The notes: generated from the sequence alone by a model not told the origin. A stretch of DNA of 64,000 nt from Hygrophila difformis (GCA_030278955.1 JAOANR010000001.1:25983120-26047119); one strand, 5' to 3'. Positions 36,166 to 48,662 are shown, counted from the first letter of the stretch. Translations and numbers: made by a program.

Positions 36166-36231
36166 GCTGTGATGTGTGTGATGTCTTGAGACACAATGGG
36201 CTCAAATCAAGGCCCATAAGCTTAGGGTTTC

Positions 36232-36245
36232 CCCTCTATAAATAT
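36232..36245 (+). promoter_or_regulatory. TATA box of the 4.6-kb insertion
   Basis: CCTCTATAAATATG is a strong plant TATA box on the plus strand, about 680 bases from the left end. That suits the U3/R boundary of a long LTR. Confidence 0.6.
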
Positions 36246-36885
36246 GAGGTGTTTCCTTTGAGCTAGAGGTTGGAAGAATTTTAGAGAAAATATACCTTCT
36301 TGAAGACAAGTTGGGGAGTTCAGTAGTTTAGTTTAGTTTAGGGTAGTTTAGTTAGATTTTTCTTGTATTATTTAATTCATGCACTAGTTAGATGTAGTTT
36401 ATTGCACTTTGGTTAGATAGCCAGTTTTACATCTTATTTCTTGTTCTAAACTTTTGTTTAAGGGTTTGTGGTGCCCAAATCATGGGTATGAACAACTCCA
36501 TTTAATAACATGGGAAAACATTCTCCATTTGTGTCCCAAAATCATGAAATGGGTCTCACACCCCATGGATCTTGCTGTTTTCGTTTTCCTTGGGTCATTT
36601 GATCCTCGTTTTGCATTCTAATGTCACTGCTTGGTGACTTTTTCTTGGGATAATGTTGCATGCTTATGGGTGACCAAGCTTAGATTAGGGTCTCTTAAGT
36701 TTTAAGTTTGTTTTATTTCCATTATGTTTAAGCATGTTCTAGCTAGATTCATATTCTGTTTTGTTATTTTGAGCTTAGTTTAGCTTTTGAATCTGAAATG
36801 GGTGAGATCACACATAATGCATGCCACTGTTCCACTTTACTTTTCTGACATGTGTACTGGACACACCTTTGTCGCGGAACAACTC

Positions 36886-37316
36886 TTGTCGCGGAACCAC
36901 GTTCCGCGACAAAATGACGCTTTGGCGACAAAGGTGCCAAAGAACATTTGTTAACCACTATTTAAAACCCTTGGTCGCGAAACAACCCTTGGCGCGGAAC
37001 CACGTTCCGCGACAAAATCCTGATTAGCGACCAAGGACCCAAATGCTTGTGATTTTATTCTGGAAGGGCTTTGTCGCGAAGCAACCTTGTCGCGGAACCA
37101 CGTTCCGCGACAAAACCTCTTGTTCCGCGACAAGAATTATGCCTTGTCCAATTTTCAACCTTTTTGTCGCTATGCCCCTTGTCGCGGAACCACGTTCCGC
37201 GACAAATTTTCTTTACTTAGCGACAAAGCAAACCCTAAATTTTTAGAATCCCATTTCTCTTATTGCCCACCCCCTTGTCGCGAAACCTTTGTCGTGGAGC
37301 CACGCTCCGCGACACA
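36886..37316. repeat. Five GC hairpins about 100 bp apart
   Basis: Units centred at 36899, 37002, 37100, 37192 and 37302 each read TTGTCGCGGAAC-CAC-GTTCCGCGACAA or a close variant. Most are nested between outer TTGTCGCGAAAC...GCGACAAAG arms. Sequence between units is not conserved. Unit 5 has GGAGC-CAC-GCTCC instead of GGAAC-CAC-GTTCC: a change on both arms that keeps pairing. Confidence 0.92.
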
Positions 37317-40142
37317 AATTCTGCATCGCGACAAGGTGGCACCTTTTTGCCAAATTTTCATTCTTCATCCCACTCCTTTAATTAATTGAACCTTTATATT
37401 AATATTTTGAGGTTGAAATCCAATGATCTCAACCCATGATTAAGTTGATATGAAGAATTTTGTTCAAATTCCCATTAAAAGATTTTTCTACAAATGATTA
37501 AACTCTTATGATCTAAGTATATAATCCGGACTGTAATTAATTAATTATGGAATGAGAGATTATTTAGACCATAAAGAGTAATTATGGAATCATTTCCATA
37601 CCCTTGCATGAGAAACCAATGTCTCTCATGCAAGATGACCCAAAACATTTTATTTTATTTTATTTATTTTGCCTTTTCCGTGTTGTGTGAAACAGCTAGT
37701 AAGAGATATAACAGACTAATGTTGGCGGGTAGTCCCACACGGATAACTAGCTCGTGGTCTGTATATTAATTATTAGATGTTATTTTGCATGGTCTGGATA
37801 GCGGTCAGTGGAAGCCTTGGCGGTTCGTCCATCTGGGATTATAATAGCTGCTCAGTTGATTCCTATCCGGATACAGTTTCTTTTCTTTATTTTAATTTCA
37901 AACCTGAATTTTGAGCTGCAGTAGTATCAAACGATGTCGATCAACATTGCTTGAATAGTATTACAGTAAGAAAACATGTAGGTTTTTCTCTCATTTCACA
38001 GATAGTAGGGGTCTTGATGATAGCGATCACTGTTATTAAGATCCTCTGCTGTCTAAAATCATCCCACCTGGAATAGTCAGGACCTGGATAGCAGATGTTT
38101 GCAGTCCGGATTATCTTGACTATTCTTGTCATCTTTTTAGCCAAAATGAATTCTTCTCATCTCCGGCTATTTCATCTCTGTGTGTCAACTTCTGTCTAAA
38201 CCCGCCTTATATTTTGGGTTATTTATTTTACACTTCTCTATAAATTTATGCATGATATTATTATGTAGATATTGTGGTCAATATTATTTTGGGATCCTTC
38301 CCTTGGACACAGGAGTCTTGATTTTAAATCAGATGTTTCATAATAAATTTCCAACAAAAATTCATTTATAAATCCGGATCTGAGTAAGGGATAAATTCCA
38401 CAGTTATGACTAATTCATATCCGACTGGGGGTTGATTTAAGGAAATTAGAAGCAGAGTCAGCGATTAGGTCTCACCTAGACTGAAAGGATCTGTGTTTTA
38501 ATTGAGAGTCTAGTACCTGATAGGGAATGATTTTCAGATTTATTATTTTCCAAAATTGCTGTTTGTTGGAAATCTTGTATTAAATATTGCACTGGATCAG
38601 ATTCCACTTGGATTCCGATAAGGTGTAATAGATAATACTAGAGGAACAACATTCGGGCCTTGGTTATTTTCTAAGGTAAGGATGAGTATTCTTTCGACTA
38701 CTATCCTCTTCCGCCAAAGCCTATTTTTGAGTCCTAAGTGAGTGCATCCGGAACGAACTGATTTATTAGTTCGTTTCATTAGTTTGTATCTCATAACCAC
38801 CCGACGGGAAGTGAACACTGCAAGCGGTTCACCGAGAATAGGGAATTCTTGATCCACACCCAGTCATTCTGACTGGGGGCTTTCTTTTACTACCAGGGTC
38901 AGACTTTCAAAAACCTCCGAGTGATAGGATTTTAAATGCTTTCTTTATTGCTTTCTTTTAAAATGCTTCCGTTAGAGGTCACTCGGTTGTATTGAGAGTT
39001 GTGTAACTGCTACTAGGACTGAGAGTTAAGGGATAGTTCAGGGCTTGATTAGAATCTTTGGGTGTGACATGGGGGAATGATAGCAGTACTTGACACTTCA
39101 ATAAATGATCTGTCAGGTGTTGCTTGTCCACCACAGATAAATGACACGCTCTGACGGGAGCAGTTGTGAGTCTGTGGTATCTTAGAATTTGTTGCCTTAA
39201 GAGCATGTAAACTCTTACTGTAAGTACCTGTCTGTTAAAGGGAACATGGTATAGAGAGCATGAGAATTAGCTAATTGATGGATTATCCCAAGCTAAAATC
39301 TGTGTATTAAAATGGAAGTTTAACTGTGTTTCATCTGAATCTTGTCCAATCTTTATTATTTTCTTCCTGACTCTTCTGTCTCATTTTAAATCTGCTTTTT
39401 TAGATAATCTTACCACTTTCTTAGAATAATTCTATTGCTTTCTTAGATTAAATTTAATTCGCTTTCTAGAATAATTTTATCTGCATTATTTTAATTGCCT
39501 TCATAATCTAATTTAAATTATGTCAAGTAGTTGTTAGTCATTTCTCAACTTGAATTGAGTAACCGAGTGGAAAATCTTAGTAAACGACGTGGGCCCTGCT
39601 TCTATCGCACATCCTCCAGTGAACGATCCGGTCTTACTATAAATTACTGCAATTTTTGACACCGTGCGCTTTCGGGCCACGGTTTCTTACACACGAGCAA
39701 TAAAAATATGACTACTTATAAATATATCCCTAATCACAACCCCGTCATCATAAATTGGTTTCATTAAATAAGAACTAAACCAGGATCACGATTTTTCGGA
39801 AAATACTCATGCAGTGGGAATCAGCCAAAAGTTTCATGGCAGGAAATCTTATGGCAAGAATTGATGAGAAGTATCATGGCATATTTGCCGGGGATCCTCA
39901 GTGTGACAGGCTGAAGGTCAACCTATCCCGGCTGTGCCATGCGATTTGTCAACATTTCATGACAGAGAGGGCCACAGTGCCATTTGAAACCAATGCACCA
40001 TGCTTGAGTAATAAAAAGACTAATAATCTTGATATATCCCTAAACCCTTTCCCGTGAATTATAACTCTTTTCATTTAATAAATCTAACCTGGTATATTTT
40101 AGAAATGCTCGTGCGGACGAAATTGTCAAAAGTTTCATCATT

Positions 40143-40345
40143 CTTTTAAATTCTCCCAAAGATCAGCACGATCTTGAAGGGTCAGATATTCAGACTTCAA
40201 GTCCGAATTAAAATGATGACGTAGAATAATCATCGTCATTGCTCTTTTCAATAGTTTTTTGTTTCCAATTCACCGATTTAAGATGCATTTTCACATCTAT
40301 TGCCCATAATTGATAATTTCTTCTAGAAGCCTCGAGGGGCGTAAA
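40143..40345 (-). pseudogene. Ty1/copia element A: gag N-terminus
   Basis: On the minus strand from about 40345 the sequence reads the start of copia gag (residues like NYQLWAIDVKMHLKS and LTLQDRADLWE). It ends at the 4.6-kb insertion, and gag continues at 35545. A homologous gag start lies on the plus strand at 43105-43330. Upstream (40346-40534) is the leader after the LTR. Confidence 0.72.
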
Positions 40346-40534
40346 AAACTATTTTGCAATGTTATACATAATTTATATTGAAAATAGTAGGAATATATTA
40401 CCTCAAATGACTTTCTTGTGGATTTGGAGAATTTTTCAACAAAACCATAGTATGAAATGAAATTTCAGGGAAACTCGAGCAAAACAATGGTATGAACTTG
40501 TTATTTCTACAACTCCAATAACGCTCGTGTTGAT

Positions 40535-40885
40535 AACATGTTATTATTATATAACTACACCTATATAAGTAATATAATATGAGAGATCTGATGTGAGTTG
40601 GGGTATCATTTAATGCAAGATAATGCACGGTAAGAGAGTGGAAATGGGGTAGAGAAATGTAATGAATGACAGATTATGTAAATTGATTGTAATAATCTTT
40701 CACCAAGGAACGAACATATATATTGGCAGAGAGATGGCCACTGCTGCTATTACCCATACTAATCTAATCAGTAACAAGACATCCGCACTTCTCTTCAATG
40801 TTGTAGTAGGTACATGCATTTGCAATTGTTGATGCATTTGTGAAGTAGATACATGTATAACTCTCCCTATTGGATGTCTTCTGTA
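40535..40885 (-). repeat. Copia LTR shared by elements C and A
   Basis: On the minus strand the 3' end of copia pol (about 41005) is followed by the purine run CCAATAGGGAGAG (40894-40882 region). Then comes LTR-like sequence ending TATAATAATAACA near 40535, and after it the leader and gag of element A. The last 75 bases match 42837-42910. The exact 5' edge is uncertain. Confidence 0.6.
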
Positions 40886-41004
40886 CGAAGAATATGACCC
40901 GTTAAATCTTACTAGGAAAAATCGTACGGGAAAAAAATCATAATAAAGGAAAAGAGTACAATATTTTTGTATTCATTGCTCTCCTGTTTCAGTCGCATCC
41001 AGAT

Positions 41005-42836
41005 TCCTTTTCTTAGCTTTTCGAATGTTGCAGTCGGCAATGCCTTGGTTAATGTGTCTGCCAAATTATTGTTTGATCGAATTTGCTGCACTTCAAATTC
41101 ACTATTCTTTTGAAGATCATGCGTGAAGAAATTCTGTTAAATATGCTTTGTTCTATCGTCCTTGATACATCCTCATTTCAGGGAGCTATACAAGCCGTAT
41201 TATCTTCATACAATAATGTTGAGGGAAGTTTTTCCCCATACATTAACCCACAATTCTTTAGGATATGGTGTCTCATTGATCTTAACCAAACAAATTCTCG
41301 AATGGCTTCATGAATTGACAATATTTCAGCATGATTGGAAGATGTGTCAGTTAATGTTTGTTTAGCAGATCTCCAAGAAACTGCAGTACCACCACAAGTA
41401 AATATATAGCCCGTCTAGGACATGGCTTTGTGTGGGCCAGAGGCCAGATAAATACCCAACATCAATATAACCAATTAATTAATTATCACATTTATTGGAA
41501 TGAAACAAGTCGAAAATCATATGTACCTTGAAGGTATCGAAAAATTTGTTTAATATCTTTGCTTTATGGGGGAAGCATTGTTTAAAAGGTGGTAGCGAGG
41601 CGCACCTTGACTCGAGGCGGCAGCTTTCTGCATTTGAAGTGCCGCCTCAAGCCCATCCCATAAAACATTTGCCTTACCTGTGTCGAGGTGGCAGAGGCGG
41701 AGAAGAGAGAAAGACCGCCTGAGATGAGCATCGTCGGGTTTTTTTGGATAAGAAAGGGAAAGAAAATATCGACTTAGATGTCTGTAGGCTGGAGCCGTTT
41801 ATGCCAAAACTAGGGATTTGTATATTCTTAGGATGAAGGAGACGAATGGGATAAAGAAGACCGAAAGGGTTGATTTTAGACTTTAATATAGGGCCCACCA
41901 GATTTATAAACTTTATTTATAAAATATTACTAGGGTTCATAATAGCTGTATTAGGTATCAATAAATATGGTTCAAAATATTCAAAAAGATATTACTAGCA
42001 TAGTTATGCCAAATTAATTTTTAAAAAATGATGTATCTTAAATTTTTTAAATATACATATAATTTAACACATTTTTCAATTAACGCCTTGATTTTACGCC
42101 TCAGACTGCCTCAAATGAATGATCGTACCTCCTCAAAACGCACTTTATAACATTGGGGGGGGGGGGGGGGGGAGCACTAAAGCGTATCAATAGATTAACT
42201 GAGAATGCTATATCAAGTCTTGTACAAGTAGCAAGACAAATAAGTGCCCCAATAACACTGAGATATGGTACTTCGGGACCAAGTATATGTTCATCTTCCT
42301 CTTTTGGCCTAAATGGATCTTTCAAGGGATCAAGGGATCTGACAACCGTCGGGGTGTCCAATGAATGTGTTCTATCCATATAAAACCGTTTTAATATCTT
42401 CTGGGTATAATTTATTTGATGGATAAATATTTTATTCTCAAAATATTCAATTGGTAAACGAAAACAAAATCATGTTTTTCCAAAATCCTTAATTTCAGAT
42501 ATTCGATTGCAGTAAATAACTCTCCAGGAGTTCCAATTAGGTTAACGTCATCAACATATACCTCAATAATCTGAATGTAATTCCATCCATTACAAGAGAA
42601 CATGTTTAATCATGATCAAAACCTAATCTTTGAGAAAAACCTTGAGCTACCAATCTTGCTTCATATCTAATGATTTCATTATGCTCATTTCTTTTTCTAA
42701 CAAAAACCCATTTATAACCCACGGGTTTTGTACTTTTAGGTGTTTGGACCACAGATCGAAAAACATCATGTTTTTCCAGTGAATCCAATTCAGATTGGAT
42801 TGCATCTTCCAAATCATTGCTCATCATTACCTTTCA
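41005..42836 (-). pseudogene. Ty1/copia element C: reverse transcriptase and RNase H
   Basis: On the minus strand RT starts at 42827 with ELDSLEKHDVF, KPVGYKWVF and YEARLVAQGFSQ. YVDDVNLIGTPGEL follows at about 42560-42520, then GPEVPYLSVIGALICLA and TRLDIAFSVNLL (42300-42200). A foreign insertion (about 41573-42152) follows. RNase H resumes, with DRTKHI near 41155 and VQQIRSNNNLADTLTKALP (41098-41042), ending near 41005. Frameshifts and stops occur throughout. Everything upstream of RT (gag, protease, integrase) is missing. It would have been a complete pol in life; it is now a relic, head to head with element D. Confidence 0.85.
41573..42152. mobile_element. MITE-like insertion in copia element C
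   Basis: The RT/RNase H frame is interrupted by unrelated DNA starting CATTGTTTAAAAGGTGGTAG and ending, when inverted, with AATGTTATAAAGTGCGTTTT. These ends are recognisably similar, with many GAGGCGGCA-type motifs inside. A run of 18 G follows at about 42154-42171. No clean target duplication is visible because of the G run. Confidence 0.55.
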
Positions 42837-42910
42837 TTAAATAATATCACAACTCGTATCATAGTTCTCTCATATTGTATTACTTACATAGATAGAGTTA
42901 TTATATAACA
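42837..42910 (+). repeat. Fragment of copia LTR end (element D)
   Basis: TCTCTCATATTGTATTACTT to TTATATAACA matches the 3' end of the LTR at 40535 in the opposite orientation. It marks the start of copia element D on the plus strand, directly abutting RT of element C. Confidence 0.65.
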
Positions 42911-45900
42911 CGACATCAGCACAAATTTTGTTGGAGTTTGTCGAAGTAAACAGTTCATTCCGGGGTTCTGCTTGAGTTTTCCTAAAATTTCAGTTCACAC
43001 CGCGGTTCTGCCGAAAAAATTTCCAAATCCACAAGAAAGTCATTCGAGGTAATATATTCCTATTATTTTCAATATAAATTATGTCTAACATTGCAAAAAA
43101 AATTTTTACGCCCCTCGAGGCTTCAAGAAGAAACTATCAATTATGGGCAATAGATATGAAAATGCATCTTCAATCGATGAAATTGAAAAAAAAAAACTAT
43201 TGAAAAGGGCAATGATATGGCAAATTCTGAAAAGACCAAGACGATAATTTTTCTACGTCATCATTTTGATTCGGACATGAAGTTTGAATATCAGACCCTT
43301 CAGGATCCTGCTGATCTTTGGGAGGATTTAAATGAAAGATATAATCACCTTAAGATGGTCAACTTGCCTAAAGCAAGAAATGATTGGCTGACATTAAGGT
43401 TGCAAGATTTTAAAACTGCCAGTGATTATAATTCTGCCATGTTTCGAATCACATGACAGATGAAATTGTGCGGTGTAATGACCCGATTTAATAAAACTGG
43501 ACTGTTTAGATATTTTGATATTTGGTTATTTTGCGTTCAAGTCCGGATGTGGTCCCTTTTGTTTCAATGAAGAGTGGAAGGGCCTTTTTGCAATTATTTA
43601 ACCTCTAGGATTATAATGGGGTTATTGTGTAAGAGTTGAAAAGTTGGGAATAGAACGGGAGAAAGTGAGGGCCGATCGGCCGAGAGAGAAAGAAAGGGGT
43701 GATCTTGATTCACTCAAACTATCGCGTTTCTTAGCCGATTGATTAATCGGTTGTTGGTAAGTGTTTCTCCTCGTCGTCTTCTTCAACGTGATTTTTATTT
43801 CGTTCGTTTTGGTGGTGATTTGGAGATGTTTTGAAATGGTAGGATTTGGGGGATTTTGGTTGATCGATCGGAGTCGAAATCGGACAACCCGGAAGCGTTG
43901 TTGATCGCCCAAAACACCAAGGCAAGGGATTTGTATGCTTAAATTACGTGTTTGGGGAGGTATTGGGAGTGAATTCCGGCAAGGGTTTACGTGTATTCTT
44001 GGTGAAATTTGTAGATTTCTTATTACCTGCGTATTTCTTAAAACGCTGCCTGCGGAAAAAATAAAATGCACAGATTTTTCTTGTTCAGACTTTTGATATT
44101 AAAAAACGTGGAGATGTACATGAGTGAGCTTATGGTAGAGGTTAGAATAAATTATGAAGATGAGCAAGTACAAGAAATGTCACTACCTTGCCTTGTTTTG
44201 TCCGTAGTGCGTGAACGGCTAAGAGTGGAACATGGATTTTGATTAGTGCTTGTTTATAGATAAGCTAATGAGCATGAGTTTTTAATTTAAAAGCTTAATC
44301 CCCATTCTTTTTACTTCCTGGTAATGATAATGAAGACTACCTATGTTGATGTAATTGAAAATCTCTCTCGAATGACAAATTCTGGAAATATAATTATATG
44401 TCTGTCATCGTGATTGGCATATATAGCATCTATTTTTAATATCATTTAGTTGTATATGAAATATTTTACCATATTACATGTAGGTCTTTGCATTTTAATG
44501 TGCAAATTATGGATTTAGGCCCATGTATATATTAATATTATTATGATCTACAATATCTCTCTCTTTCTGGGCATTGTTACATATTGTACTGTGAATATTT
44601 TCACTAGAAAGAAGGGATAAATTGTGCTATATTGTCTATGATTGATCGGGTAGCCTTCATAGGTGTTGTTGAGTCCCGATGGCCCTTCGGGGTGGATTAT
44701 TGGATGTGATGCATGTTGGCCCTTCGGGGTAGATTATTGGCTGTGATGCCTGTTGGCCCTTCGGGGTGGATGATTTGGGCTGCGATGCCTGTGGTCCCTG
44801 GGGGGATGGTGTATGTTACCCTATAACGGGTTGGAGTTGATGATATCCTCACCCGCGGGTTCATACTGCCCGGGTTTTAGGTGCCGGCTAGGCATATTCA
44901 TTTGCATTTGCATATAGGGTAGATAGGTGTATGTTAGGCCATGCATCACTTGCATATATTGTATGATTGTGGTTGAAGCACCGTTATGGGACGGTGTGAT
45001 GTTTAATTGCTTTATTTACATTCTGCTTTGTTATTCGTGCTTTTATTATTTATTTTTATTATTATTAACTATTGTTGCTCTGTTTTCCCTTACTCCCCGG
45101 CATGTAGCCTTGCTCAGTACGTTGTACTGACTCCCTTTGCTTTTGTATGTTTTATAGATCCTGCTGGAGGCGCTGGAGCATGATTGGGTATGGGGTTGAG
45201 AGATCATATAGATAGGACATGTCTATTCATTTTATCTTATGTGTTTATGTGATACTCTATTGTTTTTATATTATGATTTGGCATTGGATCATTGAGTAGT
45301 TGAGGCCTGTGAGCCTAGTATTTACATTTTGTCGGCTTGTGGCCTTATGTGATTTAATGCTTTGGGCTGGTAGCCCTGTTTGAGATATTGGCATGCTGTT
45401 AAATGATGTTTTGTGAGGCTTGTAGCCTGGATGAGTTATTGGTACTGTTATATGATTATTTTGTGAGACCTTTTTCATGTGCCTATGTGTTTTGATTTAT
45501 TCTAGCTTCTGCACTAAATTGGTTTAAACAGATGATCACTTTAGGTTTGCTCAGCCTTGTACTAGCTGTTTTAAATTAGCTGGCCACTAGTTTAGGATAA
45601 TTAGTACGACGGTAATGCTTGCGAAAAGGTTTAATTTTTGGGGCGTTACATGCGGTGAAAAGGTAACAGATGATGATATGTTTGAAAGAACCTTTAATAT
45701 CCACGCCTCGAATTTTCTCCTGCAACATCAATATGGAGAAAGAAGATTTATAAAATATTTTGAACTTCTTGTATGTTTATTGTTGGCTGAACAAAATAAT
45801 GACTTATTATTAAAGAACCATGAAACACGACCCACTGGTGTTAGCCCATTCCCAGAAGCGAATATGACTTAAATCTCTAGAAATCACAAACTTGGGATAA

Positions 45901-46381
45901 TATACGAGGTGGACACCACGGATGTGGTCGATGTCGTGGTTATGATCACGATCATAGTTGTGGTTGTGGTCGTGATTGAGGTTGTGTACGTGGCCAAAAT
46001 CAGAATTATACTTAGAGAAGATTTGAGCCATATAAAAATAATCAAACTAATAAAAAATGGGAATATTATAGAAACAAGTGTCGCAAATACGGAACTGAAA
46101 TGGAAGGACACTAGTCCCAAACTTGTCGTACTGCGGAACATCTTGTGAAGTTATATCAAGATTCAGTAAAGGGAAAATGAAAAGTGGTTGAGACAAATTT
46201 GGTTACCAATGATGATCTCAGTATGCCTATCATGCCAGCTTCTAAAGAAGCTAACTCTTTCAAGATAGATGGTGAAACATTTTTTATGCCAAATTTTGGT
46301 ATAAATGACTTTATGGGGGACATTAACTAATGTAATGTGTTTTCTATTTTAATATATTTTTCTATGTATCTTTTGTTGACT
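42911..46381 (+). pseudogene. Ty1/copia element D: gag, split by a solo LTR
   Basis: Leader to about 43080, then gag. The core KARNDWLTLRLQDFKTASDY lies at 43367-43430. After removal of the solo LTR (43474-45650) the frame continues with EKVTDDDMFERTF at 45658-45700 and LLAEQNNDLLLKNHE at about 45780-45825. A Gly/Arg/His-rich or Cys/His region follows to about 46150 in a shifted frame. The sequence then runs on past 46300 towards the protease region. It is the plus-strand counterpart of the gag in element A. An early stop near 43247 and other frame changes make it dead. Confidence 0.8.
43474..45650. mobile_element. Solo LTR of a gypsy element, 2.2 kb
   Basis: It runs from TGTAATGACCCG to GGGGCGTTACA with a TGCGG duplication on both sides (43469-43473, 45651-45655). 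The copia gag frame rejoins across it. Inside are three copies of about 36 bases containing GGCCCTTCGGGGT (44684-44775). The stretch CCCCGGCATGTAGCCTTGCTCAGTACGTTGTACTGA (in part) around 45095-45131 is a feature common in Tekay/Del-type LTRs. Two short inverted copies of GAGCCTGTAG-like words lie around 45300-45430. No internal region is present, so it arose by LTR-LTR recombination. Confidence 0.88.
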
Positions 46382-46743
46382 AATGTATTAGGGATGGGTT
46401 AGGCTGCTGAATGAGGCTAATTCAGCAGCCGCTGAATGGTGCTACATAGGAGGTTGTCCTGTGATAGTGTTAATGGTCGTTCAATATTTCCGTTTTTATG
46501 GTATGGACATTTAAAGAAATTGAAAATTCTCTTTCCAAATAATTATGGGTACAATTAAGTGTGATAGAAACATACTATATTTTGGGAAAACACCATTAAT
46601 AATGTCTGAACGTGTGCCACTAAATTCACTAACACAAAACCCTAAAATCCTAAGGTGATCTACATCTATATTGCAAGCACTTCTCCGGCATACTAACAAA
46701 ATTCACACTTTCAACCGCAGCATTGCACGCCTTTGGCGTAGGT

Positions 46744-46902
46744 ATGTTCGATCTAAACGCAAACCTGAATGATGAATATGATTCATTATTGGCTGCTGTT
46801 GGGTTCGATGTGCTAGATTCTGACTTTGAACAAGATGTGGATGATCAATTGACATGGGCGCAGAGGAGGTTGATGAAGAAAAACATGGGGCGACGAAGTT
46901 GA
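46744..46902 (+). CDS. Small acidic open frame inside the MULE (unknown)
   Basis: An ATG at 46744 opens MFDLNANLNDEYDSLLAAVG and continues for 52 residues, ending in a basic tail (RRLMKKNMGRRS). It is acidic in the middle. I do not recognise it. It may be a captured gene fragment or part of a larger spliced frame; there is no evidence of expression. Confidence 0.25.
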   Translation: MFDLNANLNDEYDSLLAAVGFDVLDSDFEQDVDDQLTWAQRRLMKKNMGRRS

Positions 46903-48662
46903 TGAAGCACAACAGTCATGCATGCGATGAAGACGATGAATGTGACGAACCAGAACAGTTGTCGGGATATGTTGCCGAAGCGGGTTAACGGGTGATGAAA
47001 GTTGATGACATAGTACTGAGTTGTGCTGCACGATTCACTGCCATATAACGCTTTATATATTTTTGGGCGATGTGTTGGCTATGGTCAGATATTTTACATG
47101 TATTTGTTTTGAATTATTTGATTTGAAGAATGTATTGTATAAGAAATTTATAAACTGGAAATTTAATAAAATTATTGTCTTGTATTTGCGTTAAACAATG
47201 TTGTCTTTTTGGTAGTGATGGTTTTGATGCATTAGTGTGTAGAAATTATTTATGCACATACATGTCAAATGAATATGATTTCGTCGTAAATTTTCTAATT
47301 TGAATAATGTATTTGGTATAAGATCGATGAAGAAACTGCAAACATTTAGCAAAATGATTATATTGAATATGTCTTAATCAATGGTGTCTTGGAAATGATT
47401 GTCTTGAATTTAAAAATTTTAGAATGTAGACTGTATAAAATTTGTATTGCTCTAACATATTATAAATTAAAGAATATGCGATGCAGGTAGTAAAAGGCAT
47501 CATCACACCACCGTGTTTCACCCATCACTAATTTAGAACCAAATCATCACACTATAAGTACATATGTTTATCAAGCACTGTCAATAATAAATTAACACAA
47601 TATGTAACTAAAATTCTCCAAACAATATAATCAATACAAGCACACCAGAATAAGTTGCACATTCGTAACACCTAACCAACACCGGGAAAACATATAAACA
47701 GCACACACATATGCATTCCGATCACTTGTCTGCTTTGGTGCATTGACATGTAATGTTGACTAGATCCTCTTTGAATTCTGTTATGGTGAGTTAACAAAAT
47801 CAACCCCGCTGTCAATTGATTGAATTGTGATTATATTTTAAATTGAGACAACTTTAATGATTTTGTATTCACTAGCACATACAACAAACAATATCATCAC
47901 ACCACCGTACTTCGCTCATCACTAATATAGAATCAACTCAGCACATATACAAGTACATATGTTTATCAAGCCAGATATATATTTAAATTTAGAGGATACT
48001 CATGATATTGAATTCATCGGAGCATGCAATCAACAACCTCATCACACCTCCCGACTTTAACCATCACTGGTATAAAAGTAAGTGAGCACACATACAACAA
48101 ACAATATCATCACACCACCGTACTTCGCTCATCACTAGTGTAGAATTAACTTAGCACATATACAAGTGCATATGTTTATCAAGCCAGGTATATATTTAAA
48201 TTGTCATGAAACTTATAATATTGAATTCACCATAGCATGCAATCAACAACCCTATCACTTCCCCTGCTTTAACCATCACTCGTTTAAAAGCAAACCAGCA
48301 CTCATACAAGTATATATGTTTACAAAGACGGTCAAACCTCCAAAAACCAAAATCCCTAGGATAGTTTAAGTGGGACTTCCAATTCCAAATTAAGATCTGC
48401 ACTCCAAATCAAAAACCAAAAGAGATTTACCTCATATACAAGCACAAAAAGAGGAAATTAGACAATTGAGAAAAGAAATGACAAAAAGAAAATTAGATAT
48501 TTGTTTCTATTAGTCTTAGTGGATTTGAGCGCAAACTTCTTCCAGGTTGCAGCAGAGAGTGTTGGTTGTCGCTCCATTTGTTTGAGCCAAATCTCGCCAT
48601 ATTTGATTTAAACACAAAGAGATTTTAGTCGTTCTTCCCGAACTAAATTCAACTTCCCGATC

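Larger units (their letters stand above)
35551..40137. mobile_element. 4.6-kb LTR-type insertion with TCATT target duplication
   Basis: It starts TGATAATGGCC and ends AAAGTTTCA, with TCATT on both sides (35546-35550, 40138-40142). Removing it and one TCATT rejoins the copia gag frame except for a single Arg-to-stop change. The interior has a U3-like part, a TATA box CTATAAATATG at about 36234, a long transcribed-looking part, and CACCGTGCGCTTTCGGGCC near 39660, which resembles a post-LTR leader. No gag or pol was found. It may be a long LTR plus a short internal remnant. Two imperfect 200-300 bp copies of the right end (about 39695-39836 and 40003-40137) suggest internal rearrangement. Confidence 0.75.

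Noticed and set aside
35763..36266. Open frame of 167 codons plus overlapping frames on both strands at 35.8-36.2 kb
   Set aside because: The frames follow from repeated TTTGTCGCGG / CCGCGACAAAG words that lack stops in several frames; no protein-like composition and they cross the TATA box.
36869..37340. CRISPR-like array (regular repeats with unique spacers)
   Set aside because: Repeats are palindromes of variable outer sequence in plant LTR DNA, spacing is uneven and there are no cas genes; this is a eukaryotic genome.
42154..42171. Run of G as a functional quadruplex site
   Set aside because: A single homopolymer at an insertion edge is more likely slippage or an artefact.
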